A stretch of DNA of 64,000 nucleotides from DATJHM01 sp035493895 (lineage in GTDB: Bacteria; Chloroflexota; Ktedonobacteria; Ktedonobacterales; Ktedonobacteraceae), in the NCBI GenBank assembly GCA_035493895.1, contig DATJHM010000147.1, positions 1-64,000 on the forward strand, in the 5' to 3' direction. Position 1 is the stretch's first letter. The number at the start of each line of letters is the position of its first letter. The notes below the pieces were generated by a model. The model was not told the DNA's origin. It saw only the letters and a program-made list of their open reading frames with translations, and did not search any database. A program made the position numbers and the translations under genes. Below are positions 42,689-51,962 of the stretch, in pieces.

Positions 42689-44479
42689 ATGCCCGAAACG
42701 TATGATGCTGGTTCGTTGCCTGGTTGGCAAGATGTCGATACTTACTATTGGCTGGAAAACGAGGTCATGCTTGTTTTTCAACTGGATCTGCCCCTCGCGT
42801 CACAAAGCATTGCGGATGCTATTCGGCTCGATGACCTCAATCAGTTCTTGAATTTCTATAGCTATCGTCTGAGCCCCTTTGGCCCTGAAAAGCTTGCCCC
42901 GGTCAGCGCTCACGTCGCTCATGACCAGCAAGGCCAGTATCTTTTCCCTACGCCCGCTGGCTCGGGCACGACCGTTGTGGGCTTCTTCTCGGTCTCTCCT
43001 GTCCCGGCCCCTGTCCCTGATCCGAGCATCGTGGCTGAGTGGTGGAGTCCAAATGCTGGACAGTCGGACGCCTGCAAGGTTGCTAATCTGATCAATACTA
43101 ATCTGGCGATGCTCAAGCATGAAAGCAAGATCCCGGTGATTGCTGCTGCTCCCCACTGGATTGGCAGTGCTACCCCTTGTATGGTCGGCAGTGGACCCGG
43201 GGTGCCACCCGTCCCTGTGGCCTCGGATGAGAGCAGCGCGACGACTCCAGGCCAGTGGCCGATTAATCTGCCTGCGGTAAATGCTGCTGACTCGCTCCTG
43301 ACGGATAAGCGAGGCGCAGGAGTGCATGTCTTCGTCTTAGATACGATGCCTGCTCTGAGCACGCAAACGCAACCGCTCGCCGCCGCTGCTCAGCAGGCCG
43401 GAGAGCATAATCGCTTGCTGCAACGCTTAGCGAGCGAGGCACAGGAGCCTTCACTCTATCAGCTGCATTATCAGCTTTTGCCGGAAGAGGCCAGATTTTC
43501 GTCAGAGTATCAGCCCGCTGCCGGACGCGATATTCATGGGAATGCCTATGCATTCAATATGCCCGATCACGGTCTGTTTGTGAGTGGCATTATTCGCGAT
43601 CTGGTGCCGGAAGCGAGCATCGAGCATATTCGTGTCTTAAATGACCTTGGTGGCGGCGATCTATGCACTCTGATTGGCACGCTCAATACGATCTCCACAC
43701 GCATGGCTGTGGGGGGAGATCTCTATCAGCAGCCGGTCGTCGTTAATCTCAGTCTGGTGGTTGGTCCGGACGATGAGCTCTTGCCGCAGATATGGTATAG
43801 CTCGGACGATCTTGCTAAGATGGGCACGCAATCGGAGGTAGCCATAGAGCTTGGTCTGTTGCGCTCTGCTTTACATCTGGTGGTCCAGAATCTGGTGGCG
43901 CACGGAGCCGTCGTGGTGGCTGCGGCCGGAAATGACTCGAACTCGCCCACTGTGCCGAAGCGCATTGGCCCGCACTATCCCGCCGCCTTCCCCGAGGTCA
44001 TTTCGGTCGCCGCCGTGGACAGACAGGGTAAGCCCGCACTCTATAGCAATTCGCCGCAAGCTGCGACGCTGCATAACGGCATTGCCACCTACGGAGGTGC
44101 CGCACTCACGCTGGAAGAAGTCCAGAATGGCCACCACCTGGATGCCTTGAAGGGCGTCTATACCTCTACCTCCTATCCCGCTCCAGAGGTACACACGCCC
44201 GCTCTCCCTGACTATCCCGCGCCTAATACCTACGGTTGGGCCTTCTGGTCTGGTACTTCTTTCGCCACGCCAATTGTCAGTGCCGTGGTTGCGCGCATTC
44301 TCCAGGCGCTGGCCTCCGGTGCGACTTCGACGCACTGGCAGAGCCTGCCCCCTGCGCAGAGAGCCGCAGAAGTACAGCGCCTGCTCACTACCGTCGATGG
44401 GCAACTGGAGATCTTTGGGAGCGCCCTGACTCTGCAACCCGATTTCGGCGTTACCCTCCTGAACGCCACTCAGGCATAA
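42689..44479 (+). CDS. S8 subtilisin-like serine protease
   Basis: 596 residues with the complete triad: Asp218 in VHVFVLDTMPA, His294 in NMPDHGLFVSGII and Ser524 in SGTSFATPIVSAV. The oxyanion Asn is in VVVAAAGNDSNSP. No signal peptide is visible; residues 1-200 form an N-terminal domain (DVDTYYWLENEVMLVFQLDLP ... VNAADSLLTDKRGAG) that may be a prodomain or partner-binding part. Intracellular S8 proteases next to CHAT or caspase-like genes are a recurring arrangement. It starts 103 bp after TPR-CHAT with GGAGGG upstream, and a terminator follows at 44565. Confidence 0.93.
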   Translation: MPETYDAGSLPGWQDVDTYYWLENEVMLVFQLDLPLASQSIADAIRLDDLNQFLNFYSYRLSPFGPEKLAPVSAHVAHDQQGQYLFPTPAGSGTTVVGFFSVSPVPAPVPDPSIVAEWWSPNAGQSDACKVANLINTNLAMLKHESKIPVIAAAPHWIGSATPCMVGSGPGVPPVPVASDESSATTPGQWPINLPAVNAADSLLTDKRGAGVHVFVLDTMPALSTQTQPLAAAAQQAGEHNRLLQRLASEAQEPSLYQLHYQLLPEEARFSSEYQPAAGRDIHGNAYAFNMPDHGLFVSGIIRDLVPEASIEHIRVLNDLGGGDLCTLIGTLNTISTRMAVGGDLYQQPVVVNLSLVVGPDDELLPQIWYSSDDLAKMGTQSEVAIELGLLRSALHLVVQNLVAHGAVVVAAAGNDSNSPTVPKRIGPHYPAAFPEVISVAAVDRQGKPALYSNSPQAATLHNGIATYGGAALTLEEVQNGHHLDALKGVYTSTSYPAPEVHTPALPDYPAPNTYGWAFWSGTSFATPIVSAVVARILQALASGATSTHWQSLPPAQRAAEVQRLLTTVDGQLEIFGSALTLQPDFGVTLLNATQA

Positions 44480-44564
44480 GAGAAGATAGAAGAATATTGA
44501 TGCGCGGATAGGGATGAATCTTGATTGAGAAGAAACTAGCATTTTTATCAGGTGTGGTGGTATA

Positions 44565-44600
44565 AAAGAGGATGAGAGTAGTTACTTTCTCATCCTCTTT
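44565..44600 (+). terminator. Intrinsic terminator ending the CHAT-subtilase unit
   Basis: AAAGAGGATGAGA (44565-44577) pairs perfectly with TCTCATCCTCTTT (44588-44600), 13 bp, 10-nt loop, built-in T-run. It marks the likely end of the protease operon. Confidence 0.8.
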
Positions 44601-44627
44601 CTATAAGTAATATTGTGGAGGTGTCGT

Positions 44628-45869
44628 ATGGAAGCAACCACTGGAACCGTTGCTGTTCAACAATCCGTCTCCCCCGCTACCACTGAACAGCTCACGCCCA
44701 AACAACTCTATAGCCGAGATCTTTTGTTTGTTTTATTGCGGGATGTGTTGCATTGGAATGATGTGACAGTTGTCGTTGTCACTATGATTATCTCCGTGTT
44801 GCTGGTTTTTTTCCCGCCTCTGATCTGGGATTTTGGTCTCAAGACCGCAGATATTGTGCGCGACCTGTTGCAAGCACTCATCGCTTTTCCTCTGTTAGCG
44901 TTTCAATGTCTCCGCTTGCCCGCTGCGATAGCAGATCTTTTTAATAGCTTGAGGGCGCGCAATATCGTAGGAGACTGCCGTGACGATCAATCGGTGACAA
45001 AAACGTATGCGCAGTTTCTACAACGTCTGGTGGCCCAGGTGGATAGTCCCTGGTGGACGGTGGGGGCCATTGTCCTGGTTGTAGCCTATGCCGTCTATCG
45101 TCTGATCAGCGTAGATCAATTTACGAGCGTCTTGCAGCCTCGTGTGCCCATGGTCGATCCAGTGGAGGTCACGCAGCAAACGCAGCAATTCATGTACCGG
45201 ATAGGCTTTTTAGTGCTCTATTCTATCATGCTCTATTCCGCATTTATTGCGATTGCTCGTATGCTCGTAGCCCTCCTCAACACGAGCGCATTATTTCGCA
45301 CCTTCAAAATTAATGTCAATCCTTTGCATCCCGATGGTTCTGGTGGCCTTGGCACTATCGAGCAGATGTTGGGAGTCAGCGTGGGGATTGTCACGACGAT
45401 CGGTATCATCGCCTTGCTCGTCAACGCCTCTTTTCTCGCGATCCCCAAAGCCAGCACTTCTGGAATTTCGCTCTGGGAAGCGGCCATCGTCGGCCTGCTC
45501 TATCTGTCACTGGCTCCCACACTATTATTAGGCTGGCTCTTTGCCCCCCATCAGGTCATGCAAGATGCGCGCGATGCTGTCCTCCAACCGCTGGCCGATC
45601 AATTTCAAGCCACGATCAATAGCACCACCCCATCCAGTAGCGAGGATGCGGGCGAAATCAAGCGTGGAACTGATCGCATGGCGGAACTCAAACGCCGCTA
45701 TGATCTTTTACAAGAAACGTTTCCCATCTGGCCCGCACAAATTCAGGTCGTGAGGCGTATGTTTGCGACCCTGAGCCTGCCCGCGATCCTGCCATTTCTT
45801 TCCCTGCTAGGCCCGGCCCTGGTCCAGCTAAGCCAATTTATCGGCGATCTCTTCTCATCGGTAAAATAA
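44628..45869 (+). CDS. Polytopic membrane protein of unknown function
   Basis: 413 residues from the ATG at 44628, which follows GGAGG. Hydrophobic segments at about 45-70, 85-105, 150-170, 195-220, 250-275, 285-310 and 385-405 give six or seven helices. Loops contain NVNPLHPDGSGGLGTIEQMLG, a short motif seen in other uncharacterised bacterial membrane proteins. The region around 320-380 (DQFQATINSTTPSSSEDAGEIKRGTDRMAELKRRYDLLQETFPIWP) is cytoplasmic and helical. A terminator separates it from the subtilase, so a functional link is uncertain. Confidence 0.7.
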   Translation: MEATTGTVAVQQSVSPATTEQLTPKQLYSRDLLFVLLRDVLHWNDVTVVVVTMIISVLLVFFPPLIWDFGLKTADIVRDLLQALIAFPLLAFQCLRLPAAIADLFNSLRARNIVGDCRDDQSVTKTYAQFLQRLVAQVDSPWWTVGAIVLVVAYAVYRLISVDQFTSVLQPRVPMVDPVEVTQQTQQFMYRIGFLVLYSIMLYSAFIAIARMLVALLNTSALFRTFKINVNPLHPDGSGGLGTIEQMLGVSVGIVTTIGIIALLVNASFLAIPKASTSGISLWEAAIVGLLYLSLAPTLLLGWLFAPHQVMQDARDAVLQPLADQFQATINSTTPSSSEDAGEIKRGTDRMAELKRRYDLLQETFPIWPAQIQVVRRMFATLSLPAILPFLSLLGPALVQLSQFIGDLFSSVK

Positions 45870-45937
45870 ATACCCGATGCCCTGCTGGGAGAGGCGCTTC
45901 TGTCCCTCTCCCATACGCATAAAATAGGGTCAATCAC

Positions 45938-46040
45938 GTCACGCGGGATCTGCGTTTCCCCACCGGCCCTCTTGCCCTCGATAACAGGTAGGGGATGTGT
46001 TTTATACCATCCCACGCGACCCCTTATGTTGATGCGTATT
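45938..46040 (+). repeat. GTAG-hairpin repeat (family B)
   Basis: CCCCACCGGCC at 45958-45968 precedes GTAG (45988-45991), stem GGGATG/CATCCC around TGTTTTATAC (loop region), then the tail TTGATGCGTAT (46029-46039) shared with 11351. The parts are ordered differently from the 11294 copy. Confidence 0.7.
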
Positions 46041-46064
46041 TATTGCGCTGGCGCAGGAACTATC

Positions 46065-46361
46065 CTATCCTCGTTCACCTGTAAAAATCTGTATAAGCGC
46101 GACAAAAATGACTGCGCCAATAAACGAGATGAAGACGCTGCCACAGAACGCAAAATGTCCCAGTTCCAACGCATTGGCGAGAATGCCGCCAATAAATGCC
46201 CCGATCAGACCAACTATGGTGTCACCGAGGCAGCCGAAACCACGACCTCGCACAAATGTGGTGGCCAGAAAGCCCGCGATCAATCCCATAAGTAGCCAGG
46301 CAATGATACTACCAGGCTGTAAAATTTGCCCAAGGTTTATGGTATGAATGGTAATCTGCAT
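46065..46361 (-). CDS. GlsB/YeaQ/YmgE-family membrane protein 1
   Basis: 98 residues, three membrane helices: GSIIAWLLMGLIAGFLATTFV, GDTIVGLIGAFIGGILAN, FISFIGAVIFVALI. The GLIAGFLA and G-x-x-I-VGLIGAFIGG motifs define the transglycosylase-associated/GlsB family, small stress-linked inner-membrane proteins whose role is unclear. Paralogue of the gene at 46624, on the same strand but separated by a terminator. Confidence 0.9.
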   Translation of the reverse strand: MQITIHTINLGQILQPGSIIAWLLMGLIAGFLATTFVRGRGFGCLGDTIVGLIGAFIGGILANALELGHFAFCGSVFISFIGAVIFVALIQIFTGERG

Positions 46362-46530
46362 CGCTGCTACTCCTATTCAATTTATATATTTCAATATTTG
46401 TATCTTGTGGGATCTTTGATAGGATGTTGTTGTATTACTACAGGGAATAATTGCATATCATAGGTGGCTCTGTAGCGTATACGTGTAGAAAAATGAAAAG
46501 TTGAAGAATTCAGCTCACACGTTACAGCAC

Positions 46531-46560
46531 AAAAAAAGACCAGAGAACATCTCTCTGGTC
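46531..46560 (-). terminator. Intrinsic terminator of the upstream GlsB gene
   Basis: On the minus strand GACCAGAG pairs with CTCTGGTC (46560-46553 with 46545-46538), followed by a run of seven T (complement of A at 46531-46537). It lies 64 bp after the stop at 46624. Confidence 0.8.
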
Positions 46561-46623
46561 CCAGCAAACTCCCCTGGATGATCTTGTAGGGGAGGGGCTT
46601 GTCTCCTCCCCGGTTGCCGTTAG

Positions 46624-46923
46624 TTAGAAGGTGCGGCGAGATCCGCTCACGGCGCGCAAGATCGCGATCAGGATACAGGCACCGATAAAGGCTATCACGA
46701 TGCTCCCCCAGAAGCCGAATGTGTTGTTGGGGGCAAGCAGGTTCACGATCAGCCCACCGATAAATGCCCCGATGAGGCCAACAATAAGATCTCCCAGAAT
46801 ACCATAGCCGCCACCCCGCATAACTGCACTGGCCAGGAAGCCTGCAATCAGGCCGACAATTAGCCAGAGAATGATATTGCCAGGGGCAAGGGTTGCTGCA
46901 AAAACCGAAATTGCGACGGCCAT
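46624..46923 (-). CDS. GlsB/YeaQ/YmgE-family membrane protein 2
   Basis: 99 residues, three helices: GNIILWLIVGLIAGFLASAVM, GDLIVGLIGAFIGGLIVNLL, FWGSIVIAFIGACILIAIL. Same family and order as the 46065 gene; the first two helices are nearly identical between the two, so a tandem duplication is likely. An AT-rich 525-bp stretch lies upstream (46924-47449), with TAATATTATT tracts, then C-rich CGCCCATCCGC fragments near 47170-47260 that resemble family B repeat pieces. No gene is seen there. Confidence 0.9.
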   Translation of the reverse strand: MAVAISVFAATLAPGNIILWLIVGLIAGFLASAVMRGGGYGILGDLIVGLIGAFIGGLIVNLLAPNNTFGFWGSIVIAFIGACILIAILRAVSGSRRTF

Positions 46924-47449
46924 ACCTTTTCACTCCTTTATGCGTGAAACACTCTATAATTGGGGCCGATACAGGCTTTCAGTGTACAATGGAATTCGCT
47001 CGAATGGTGTTTGTGGTTGCTTCTATCTTGTGATTATAAGCTAACAAATATTTGGTTGCATTACAAGTCATTTTATCGTTTTCCTATAAATCCTAAGAAT
47101 ACATTAAACTATACTAATATTATTCTAATCTATATATAGATGAGATCCCACGCTTTATACTATCCCACACGCCCATCCGCGAACCCCATCGATTATCGTC
47201 CCCGAAAAAACGATCCGTTCTCCCCCCTCCGACCCTCTCGCCCATCCGCTGTTTATCCGCGCTCATAACCGTCTTCTCTCTCATGCCTTCGTATAGAGAG
47301 ATAGCTAAGGGTACCGTTTTGATACGTTTGTGATAATAATTGCGTATTATTAAAGTAGACCGTTTTCATAAATTATTCGCTGCTAGTCATTGACCATGGA
47401 TGCGCACTCTGCTCATCTATGCAGATCTGGTAGAAAGTGAGATAGTGTA

Positions 47450-48094
47450 TTGGGCAGGACCCGCCTGATTCTGGTAAGACATGGCGAAACTCTGGCAAAT
47501 CGCGAATTTCGCTATCTTGGCGCACGCGATGATCTTCTCTCGGCAACTGGACGCGAACAGGCTGACCTGCTGGCCGAGGCGCTGGCAATTTTGCCTGTCT
47601 CTGCCGTCTATTCCAGCCCTTTGCAAAGGGCCTATCAGACTGCCGTGCCGATCGCACAACGCCACTCTCTCGCCGTACAGCAAGAAGCTGATCTGCGCGA
47701 GGGGAGCTTCGGCCTCTGGGAAGGGCTGACCCGCTCGGAGGTGCTTGCGAGAGGCTCCGAGGATGCGCGCCTGCTCTATGCCTGGGAACATGATCCTGTC
47801 TGCCAACCGCCAGAAGGCGAGAGTTTTGCTGAATTGCAAGTGCGCGTGCTCAGGCTGGTCAATGCGCTGCATCTGCGACATCATGGCGAGACTGTCGTAC
47901 TGGTCTCTCACGTCGGTCCGATTAAAGTGCTCCTGAGCGCTGCCCTCAATGCTCCTCTCACGACGCTTTTCCAACTTTTTCTCGATCCTGCAACGATTAG
48001 CGTGGTAGATTGGCACGAGCAGAAGCCGTTAGTGCGTTTATTTAATAGCCATGCACATCTGGGATGGGCGCGTGGACGATGGATGCAACCATGA
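47450..48094 (+). CDS. Histidine phosphatase (phosphoglycerate mutase-like)
   Basis: 214 residues. RHG motif in LILVRHGETLANRE (phospho-His), GARDDLLSATGREQADLLAEAL, SPLQRAYQTA, a Glu in REGSFGLWEGLT and the second His in VVLVSHVGPIK. This is the branch-1 layout of broad-range phosphatases/CobC/PhoE. The start is a TTG at 47450 without a strong ribosome site. A short hydrophobic turn at the end has no clear role. Substrate unknown. Confidence 0.88.
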   Translation: MGRTRLILVRHGETLANREFRYLGARDDLLSATGREQADLLAEALAILPVSAVYSSPLQRAYQTAVPIAQRHSLAVQQEADLREGSFGLWEGLTRSEVLARGSEDARLLYAWEHDPVCQPPEGESFAELQVRVLRLVNALHLRHHGETVVLVSHVGPIKVLLSAALNAPLTTLFQLFLDPATISVVDWHEQKPLVRLFNSHAHLGWARGRWMQP

Positions 48095-48262
48095 AAAGAC
48101 GTTTTTGCGAGTATAACGGTATATGCAAAATGATGATCTATTCTCTAAAGATGAGTATTTTGTCTTGTGCTATGAGGAAGAACATAACCTTTTCGTAAAT
48201 TTCATTGTATACTTGTTTTACTACAGAGAAATTTCCGGATGGTTCTTACAGAGGAGAACTTG

Positions 48263-50695
48263 ATGCGGTCTAGTGTCGTTGAACCTGGTCGCGCGCCGAG
48301 GGAGGCGGGGCCAGACAAGAACATGGATTATTCGTCGCAACCTTACATACCACAAAATCAGCCTGTGCCACCCTTGCCTAAAAATGCCCGGCGTGCCCAC
48401 GAACGCCGCCTGCTGCTCATCTCACCCGAAGAAGGGTGGTTGGCCCTGCTCTTCCTCGCAATCGCTTTGTATTGTGTGGTGTTCTCTATTATCGCTGCAA
48501 AGTGGGTGAATCAGAGCCAGACACTTCTCTTTACGCCTGTGGTCGGTCTCCTGGTTGGGCTGTGCATTGCCAAGATTCCCAAACTCCCACAGGCTATTTT
48601 ACATTTAGCCGCCTGCCTGCTGGGCTACTGGTTCTCTGTGCTCTTGACGAGTTTGGTCGCATTTCATACGAGCTGGGTGGTGTTGTTGGCTGGACTGCGC
48701 TCTACTTTAACGGGAAATATTGCTTCGCTCAGTTCATCTGTGAGTATGATGGTCTTTTTCTTCTATTTGGCCTTCCTCTGTTTCTTCCTCGGCTACTTTG
48801 GTAGCTGGCTGGTGTACCGGGCTCGCCTCGCCTGGCTGGTCGCTCTGGTCTATTGCTCCATTATGCTGGTCAATCTCAATTATCTCAATGTGAATGATAA
48901 TCATCGCTATCTCATGGTTGTGATGCTCGGTGCCCTTCTCCTGCTGGTTGCTCGCCTGAATCTGGTCTCTCAGATCTCTGCCTGGAAGATGGAAGGACTG
49001 CACACTGATCGCGCGTGGATGCACTCGATTACGCTGCGTTTTATGCGCGTGGCGACTATTATCACGCTCATTGTGATGGTGTTCAGCATTATTTTGCCCG
49101 CGCAACAACAAACTACGTCCGGTAAAGCGATCTGGAATCAGCTCAATGGCGTCTGGAATTCTGTGGCCGGGGGACGCTTATCCGCGCTCAATCCTGGCTC
49201 GCTTTCCTCTTCTGGCACGCCCTCGACAAACTTTTTTAGCGATCAGCTCACTATCTCCGGAAATGTGCATCTGCCTACAGGCGAAGTACTCTACTATAGC
49301 AGCGATATCAGCCATTATCTACAGAGCTTCGCCTATAACTCTTTTGATGGACATACCTGGAAAATAGCACCAGTCTCATTGCAAAATCAGTTTTATGCTG
49401 CCGGGCAGATTCTACCTTCACAGGATGCCGATGCCCCATATAATCGCATCGGCACGAAAGTAACCATTGAGCTGCCACCTGGCGGTACAAAAAACTATAT
49501 TTTCGCTCCTTCACAGCCTGTCGATTTTGATGTTGATACGCAACTCTATTCTCTGGGTGGCATCGCTAACGCCTGGACACAGTCGACTCCTCTTGAGAAG
49601 GGGAAAAGCTATACGGTTGTTTCCAATGTGCTGGCTGCTTCGCCCGAGTCTCTACAACAAGTTCCTCTACCTCGCGCTAATATGTCTACCTGGAATGAGG
49701 ATCAGGACTACCACCAGATCGCGAGCCTGGATCTACAGTTGCCCAATGATCTTTCTCCAACGGTCTATACTCTGGCCCGCCAGTGGACACAGGGGTCCAC
49801 TGATACGTATACGGCTCTCCGTGATTTAGAGAGCCATCTCAGCGATACCAATGTTTTTACCTATTCAATTGATAATCCGCCTATCCCGGCTAATCAGGAT
49901 GTTGTTGACTATCTGCTGAAAAATAAACGCGGCTATTGCACGTACTATGCGACTGCTATGGTGATGATGGCGCGCATCCTGAATATTCCGACGCGTATGA
50001 TGAATGGCTTTAGCCGTGGACATTATGATCTGCAACGCAAGGTCTGGTTGGTCGATGGCAGCGATGCCCATAGCTGGGTCCAGGCGTATTTCCCTGGCTA
50101 TGGCTGGGTCGATTTCGATCCCACTCCCGGCTATTCCCTTCATGCCAGCAGCATCACTCCCAATCCTACTCCACAGCCGACGGTCAGGCCTCTGCCCAGT
50201 CCTTCTGCGGTCGCCACTCCTCCCACGCAGGCGACTCCTCCCGTCACGAAGGCTGAGCCGAATACGAGCAGTCAGCAGCATACCGGGGCACCGCTGAACT
50301 CATTCAATGAGATGATCCTTATCTGGCTCTCGGTGCTGATTCTACTCTGTTCGTTTTTCGTCTTTCTTGCGGCATTGCTGGCGCGCTGGTGGCGAAATTT
50401 GTACGCCAATAGTACTTTTGTGACGGGCACGTTCTGGCGCTTCTGCCGCATCGCAAGCTGGGTCGGTCTGGCTCCGAAAGGCTGGCAGACTCCCTATGAA
50501 TATAGCCGTATGTTGCGCCAGCAATTGCCGCAGGGCTCTATGCCTTTCCAGCATTTAACTGAGCTGTTTGTACGCGATCGTTGGGGACCTCCTCAGGCTG
50601 CGCCTCGTCCGCAGGAAGAGGCTCACATTCAGCAGTGCTGGCCTGCCTTGCGCACCGAGTTACTGCTGCGTGTCTTCCGCAGGCGCAAAAAATAG
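48263..50695 (+). CDS. Membrane-anchored transglutaminase-like protein (DUF3488/TgpA type)
   Basis: 810 residues from the ATG at 48263, which has GAGGAG 7 nt upstream. Residues 55-290 contain seven or so membrane helices of the TgpA N-terminal kind. A long outer region follows, with the transglutaminase-like core near 535-640: Cys in KRGYCTYYATAMVMMARILNIPTRMMNGF, His in SDAHSWVQAYFPGYGWVDFDPTPGYS and the Asp. Then a Pro/Thr-rich stalk, a further membrane helix (MILIWLSVLILLCSFFVF) and a DUF4129-like cytoplasmic tail (GWQTPYEYSRMLRQQL). Probably a cell-surface peptidase or crosslinking enzyme. Confidence 0.9.
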   Translation: MRSSVVEPGRAPREAGPDKNMDYSSQPYIPQNQPVPPLPKNARRAHERRLLLISPEEGWLALLFLAIALYCVVFSIIAAKWVNQSQTLLFTPVVGLLVGLCIAKIPKLPQAILHLAACLLGYWFSVLLTSLVAFHTSWVVLLAGLRSTLTGNIASLSSSVSMMVFFFYLAFLCFFLGYFGSWLVYRARLAWLVALVYCSIMLVNLNYLNVNDNHRYLMVVMLGALLLLVARLNLVSQISAWKMEGLHTDRAWMHSITLRFMRVATIITLIVMVFSIILPAQQQTTSGKAIWNQLNGVWNSVAGGRLSALNPGSLSSSGTPSTNFFSDQLTISGNVHLPTGEVLYYSSDISHYLQSFAYNSFDGHTWKIAPVSLQNQFYAAGQILPSQDADAPYNRIGTKVTIELPPGGTKNYIFAPSQPVDFDVDTQLYSLGGIANAWTQSTPLEKGKSYTVVSNVLAASPESLQQVPLPRANMSTWNEDQDYHQIASLDLQLPNDLSPTVYTLARQWTQGSTDTYTALRDLESHLSDTNVFTYSIDNPPIPANQDVVDYLLKNKRGYCTYYATAMVMMARILNIPTRMMNGFSRGHYDLQRKVWLVDGSDAHSWVQAYFPGYGWVDFDPTPGYSLHASSITPNPTPQPTVRPLPSPSAVATPPTQATPPVTKAEPNTSSQQHTGAPLNSFNEMILIWLSVLILLCSFFVFLAALLARWWRNLYANSTFVTGTFWRFCRIASWVGLAPKGWQTPYEYSRMLRQQLPQGSMPFQHLTELFVRDRWGPPQAAPRPQEEAHIQQCWPALRTELLLRVFRRRKK

Positions 50696-50841
50696 CTTTG
50701 CGCCCGCCAAAGCCTCTTGATGTCTATGCACGAATGCTTCGATGCACGTTACCATAAGAGTTTTTTCTCGTCGTCTTAAATGGGGACTCCAAAGGCGATC
50801 TCCTGGTTTGTTGTGGATGGATTGTGGGGAGGATAGGAGAC

Positions 50842-51915
50842 ATGTTACCTGAGCCGTTAGTTGTGTGCACGTATGGATGGGGGCGGTTATTACGGCTCTA
50901 TCACGATCAGATCGATATAGACGGCAATTTTTATGCCCTGACTACGATTACGTATGTCCAACCGTACTATCGTCATATCTTAGGAATCTCATCGGTCCGG
51001 CTCGAGATCCATTTTCAAGAGGGCATACAAATATTGCGTGGTATGCCTCTTCTGCCGGATACACAAGTGCTGGTCGAGTATCTGACACGCTGGGCCGTGG
51101 CGAATGCGCAACGCAATGAGAAGTTGCGCTTGATGAGCAAAAGTGGTACGCTCAGAGAAACTCCTTTGCCGGGACAGGAACACTCAACTGTTCCTGCTTT
51201 CGCTATCCAGCAAATCACGACGTTTAAAGATCAGCCTCAGGCCAGTGGTCTCTCGGCTCTGGAAATTCCTCGCTGGATGCTCCTGCGCAAAGAACAACGC
51301 GAGCGCAGACTCAAACGCTTGCAGATCGAACGCTCTCTACGCGAACACGGATTCGATGTGGCCAGCCTCGCCAGACGCTTGCAAGAAGATCCTTTGCCTC
51401 TCGTTCCTGTGCCCATACGTCTCTTGCCGGGAGAGCATGCGCATTATTGTACAGAGTCTACGTTATGTGAAGAGCCTCTGGCCGGAACGCTGCACCATCG
51501 CTATCCGGCCAGAGATCAGGGGACGCTTCTGTTTACGAATAAACGCATCATCTATCTGGGACGTAAAAGTCAGCTGGTCATTAGTTATGCTCGCCTCATG
51601 CATGTTTCGACGCTTCAGGGGGCGCTGGCGTTTCTGGCGGAACACTGGTCAAAGCGTGAGGTCTTCGAAGTACCTCGTCCTCTGGAGGGCACGATGTATC
51701 TGGAAGCTATCCTCAAGCACTATCATGCGGGACAGCCTGCCACTGGCAGCATGCCCACGCGACCGCGAGATCCGCGAGCACACGAAGCCTATGTCGCTCC
51801 GCCCGGCACCAGCAAAATGCCGATCACGCGTCCCATCGAAGACGAGGCCACTCAGCCCCTGAAAGCTTTAAAACGGACTGGTAGCATAGGCACCGCTGAA
51901 AAAGACAATCTATAG
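50842..51915 (+). CDS. Protein with two PH-like domains
   Basis: 357 residues, no signal or membrane helix. The first ~95 residues (CTYGWGRLLRLYHDQIDIDGNFYALTTITYVQPYYRHILGISSVRLEIHF) and a second block near 195-290 (LLPGEHAHYCTESTLCEEPL ... GTLLFTNKRIIYLGRKSQLVISYARLMHV) have the beta-sandwich pattern of bacterial PH domains; the second carries the LLFTNKRIIY signature. A helical, basic segment lies between. The Pro/Thr-rich tail may be disordered. ATG 50842 has AGGAG; function unknown. Confidence 0.65.
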   Translation: MLPEPLVVCTYGWGRLLRLYHDQIDIDGNFYALTTITYVQPYYRHILGISSVRLEIHFQEGIQILRGMPLLPDTQVLVEYLTRWAVANAQRNEKLRLMSKSGTLRETPLPGQEHSTVPAFAIQQITTFKDQPQASGLSALEIPRWMLLRKEQRERRLKRLQIERSLREHGFDVASLARRLQEDPLPLVPVPIRLLPGEHAHYCTESTLCEEPLAGTLHHRYPARDQGTLLFTNKRIIYLGRKSQLVISYARLMHVSTLQGALAFLAEHWSKREVFEVPRPLEGTMYLEAILKHYHAGQPATGSMPTRPRDPRAHEAYVAPPGTSKMPITRPIEDEATQPLKALKRTGSIGTAEKDNL

Positions 51916-51962
51916 CATGATTGTAAATCTTCAAGGATGCGGCAAAACGAAAGCGGAATTGT

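Noticed and set aside
37796..44479. Type III-E CRISPR (Craspase) locus
   Set aside because: TPR-CHAT and a sigma factor are present, but there is no gRAMP/Cas7-11, no Csx30/31 and no array in the window.
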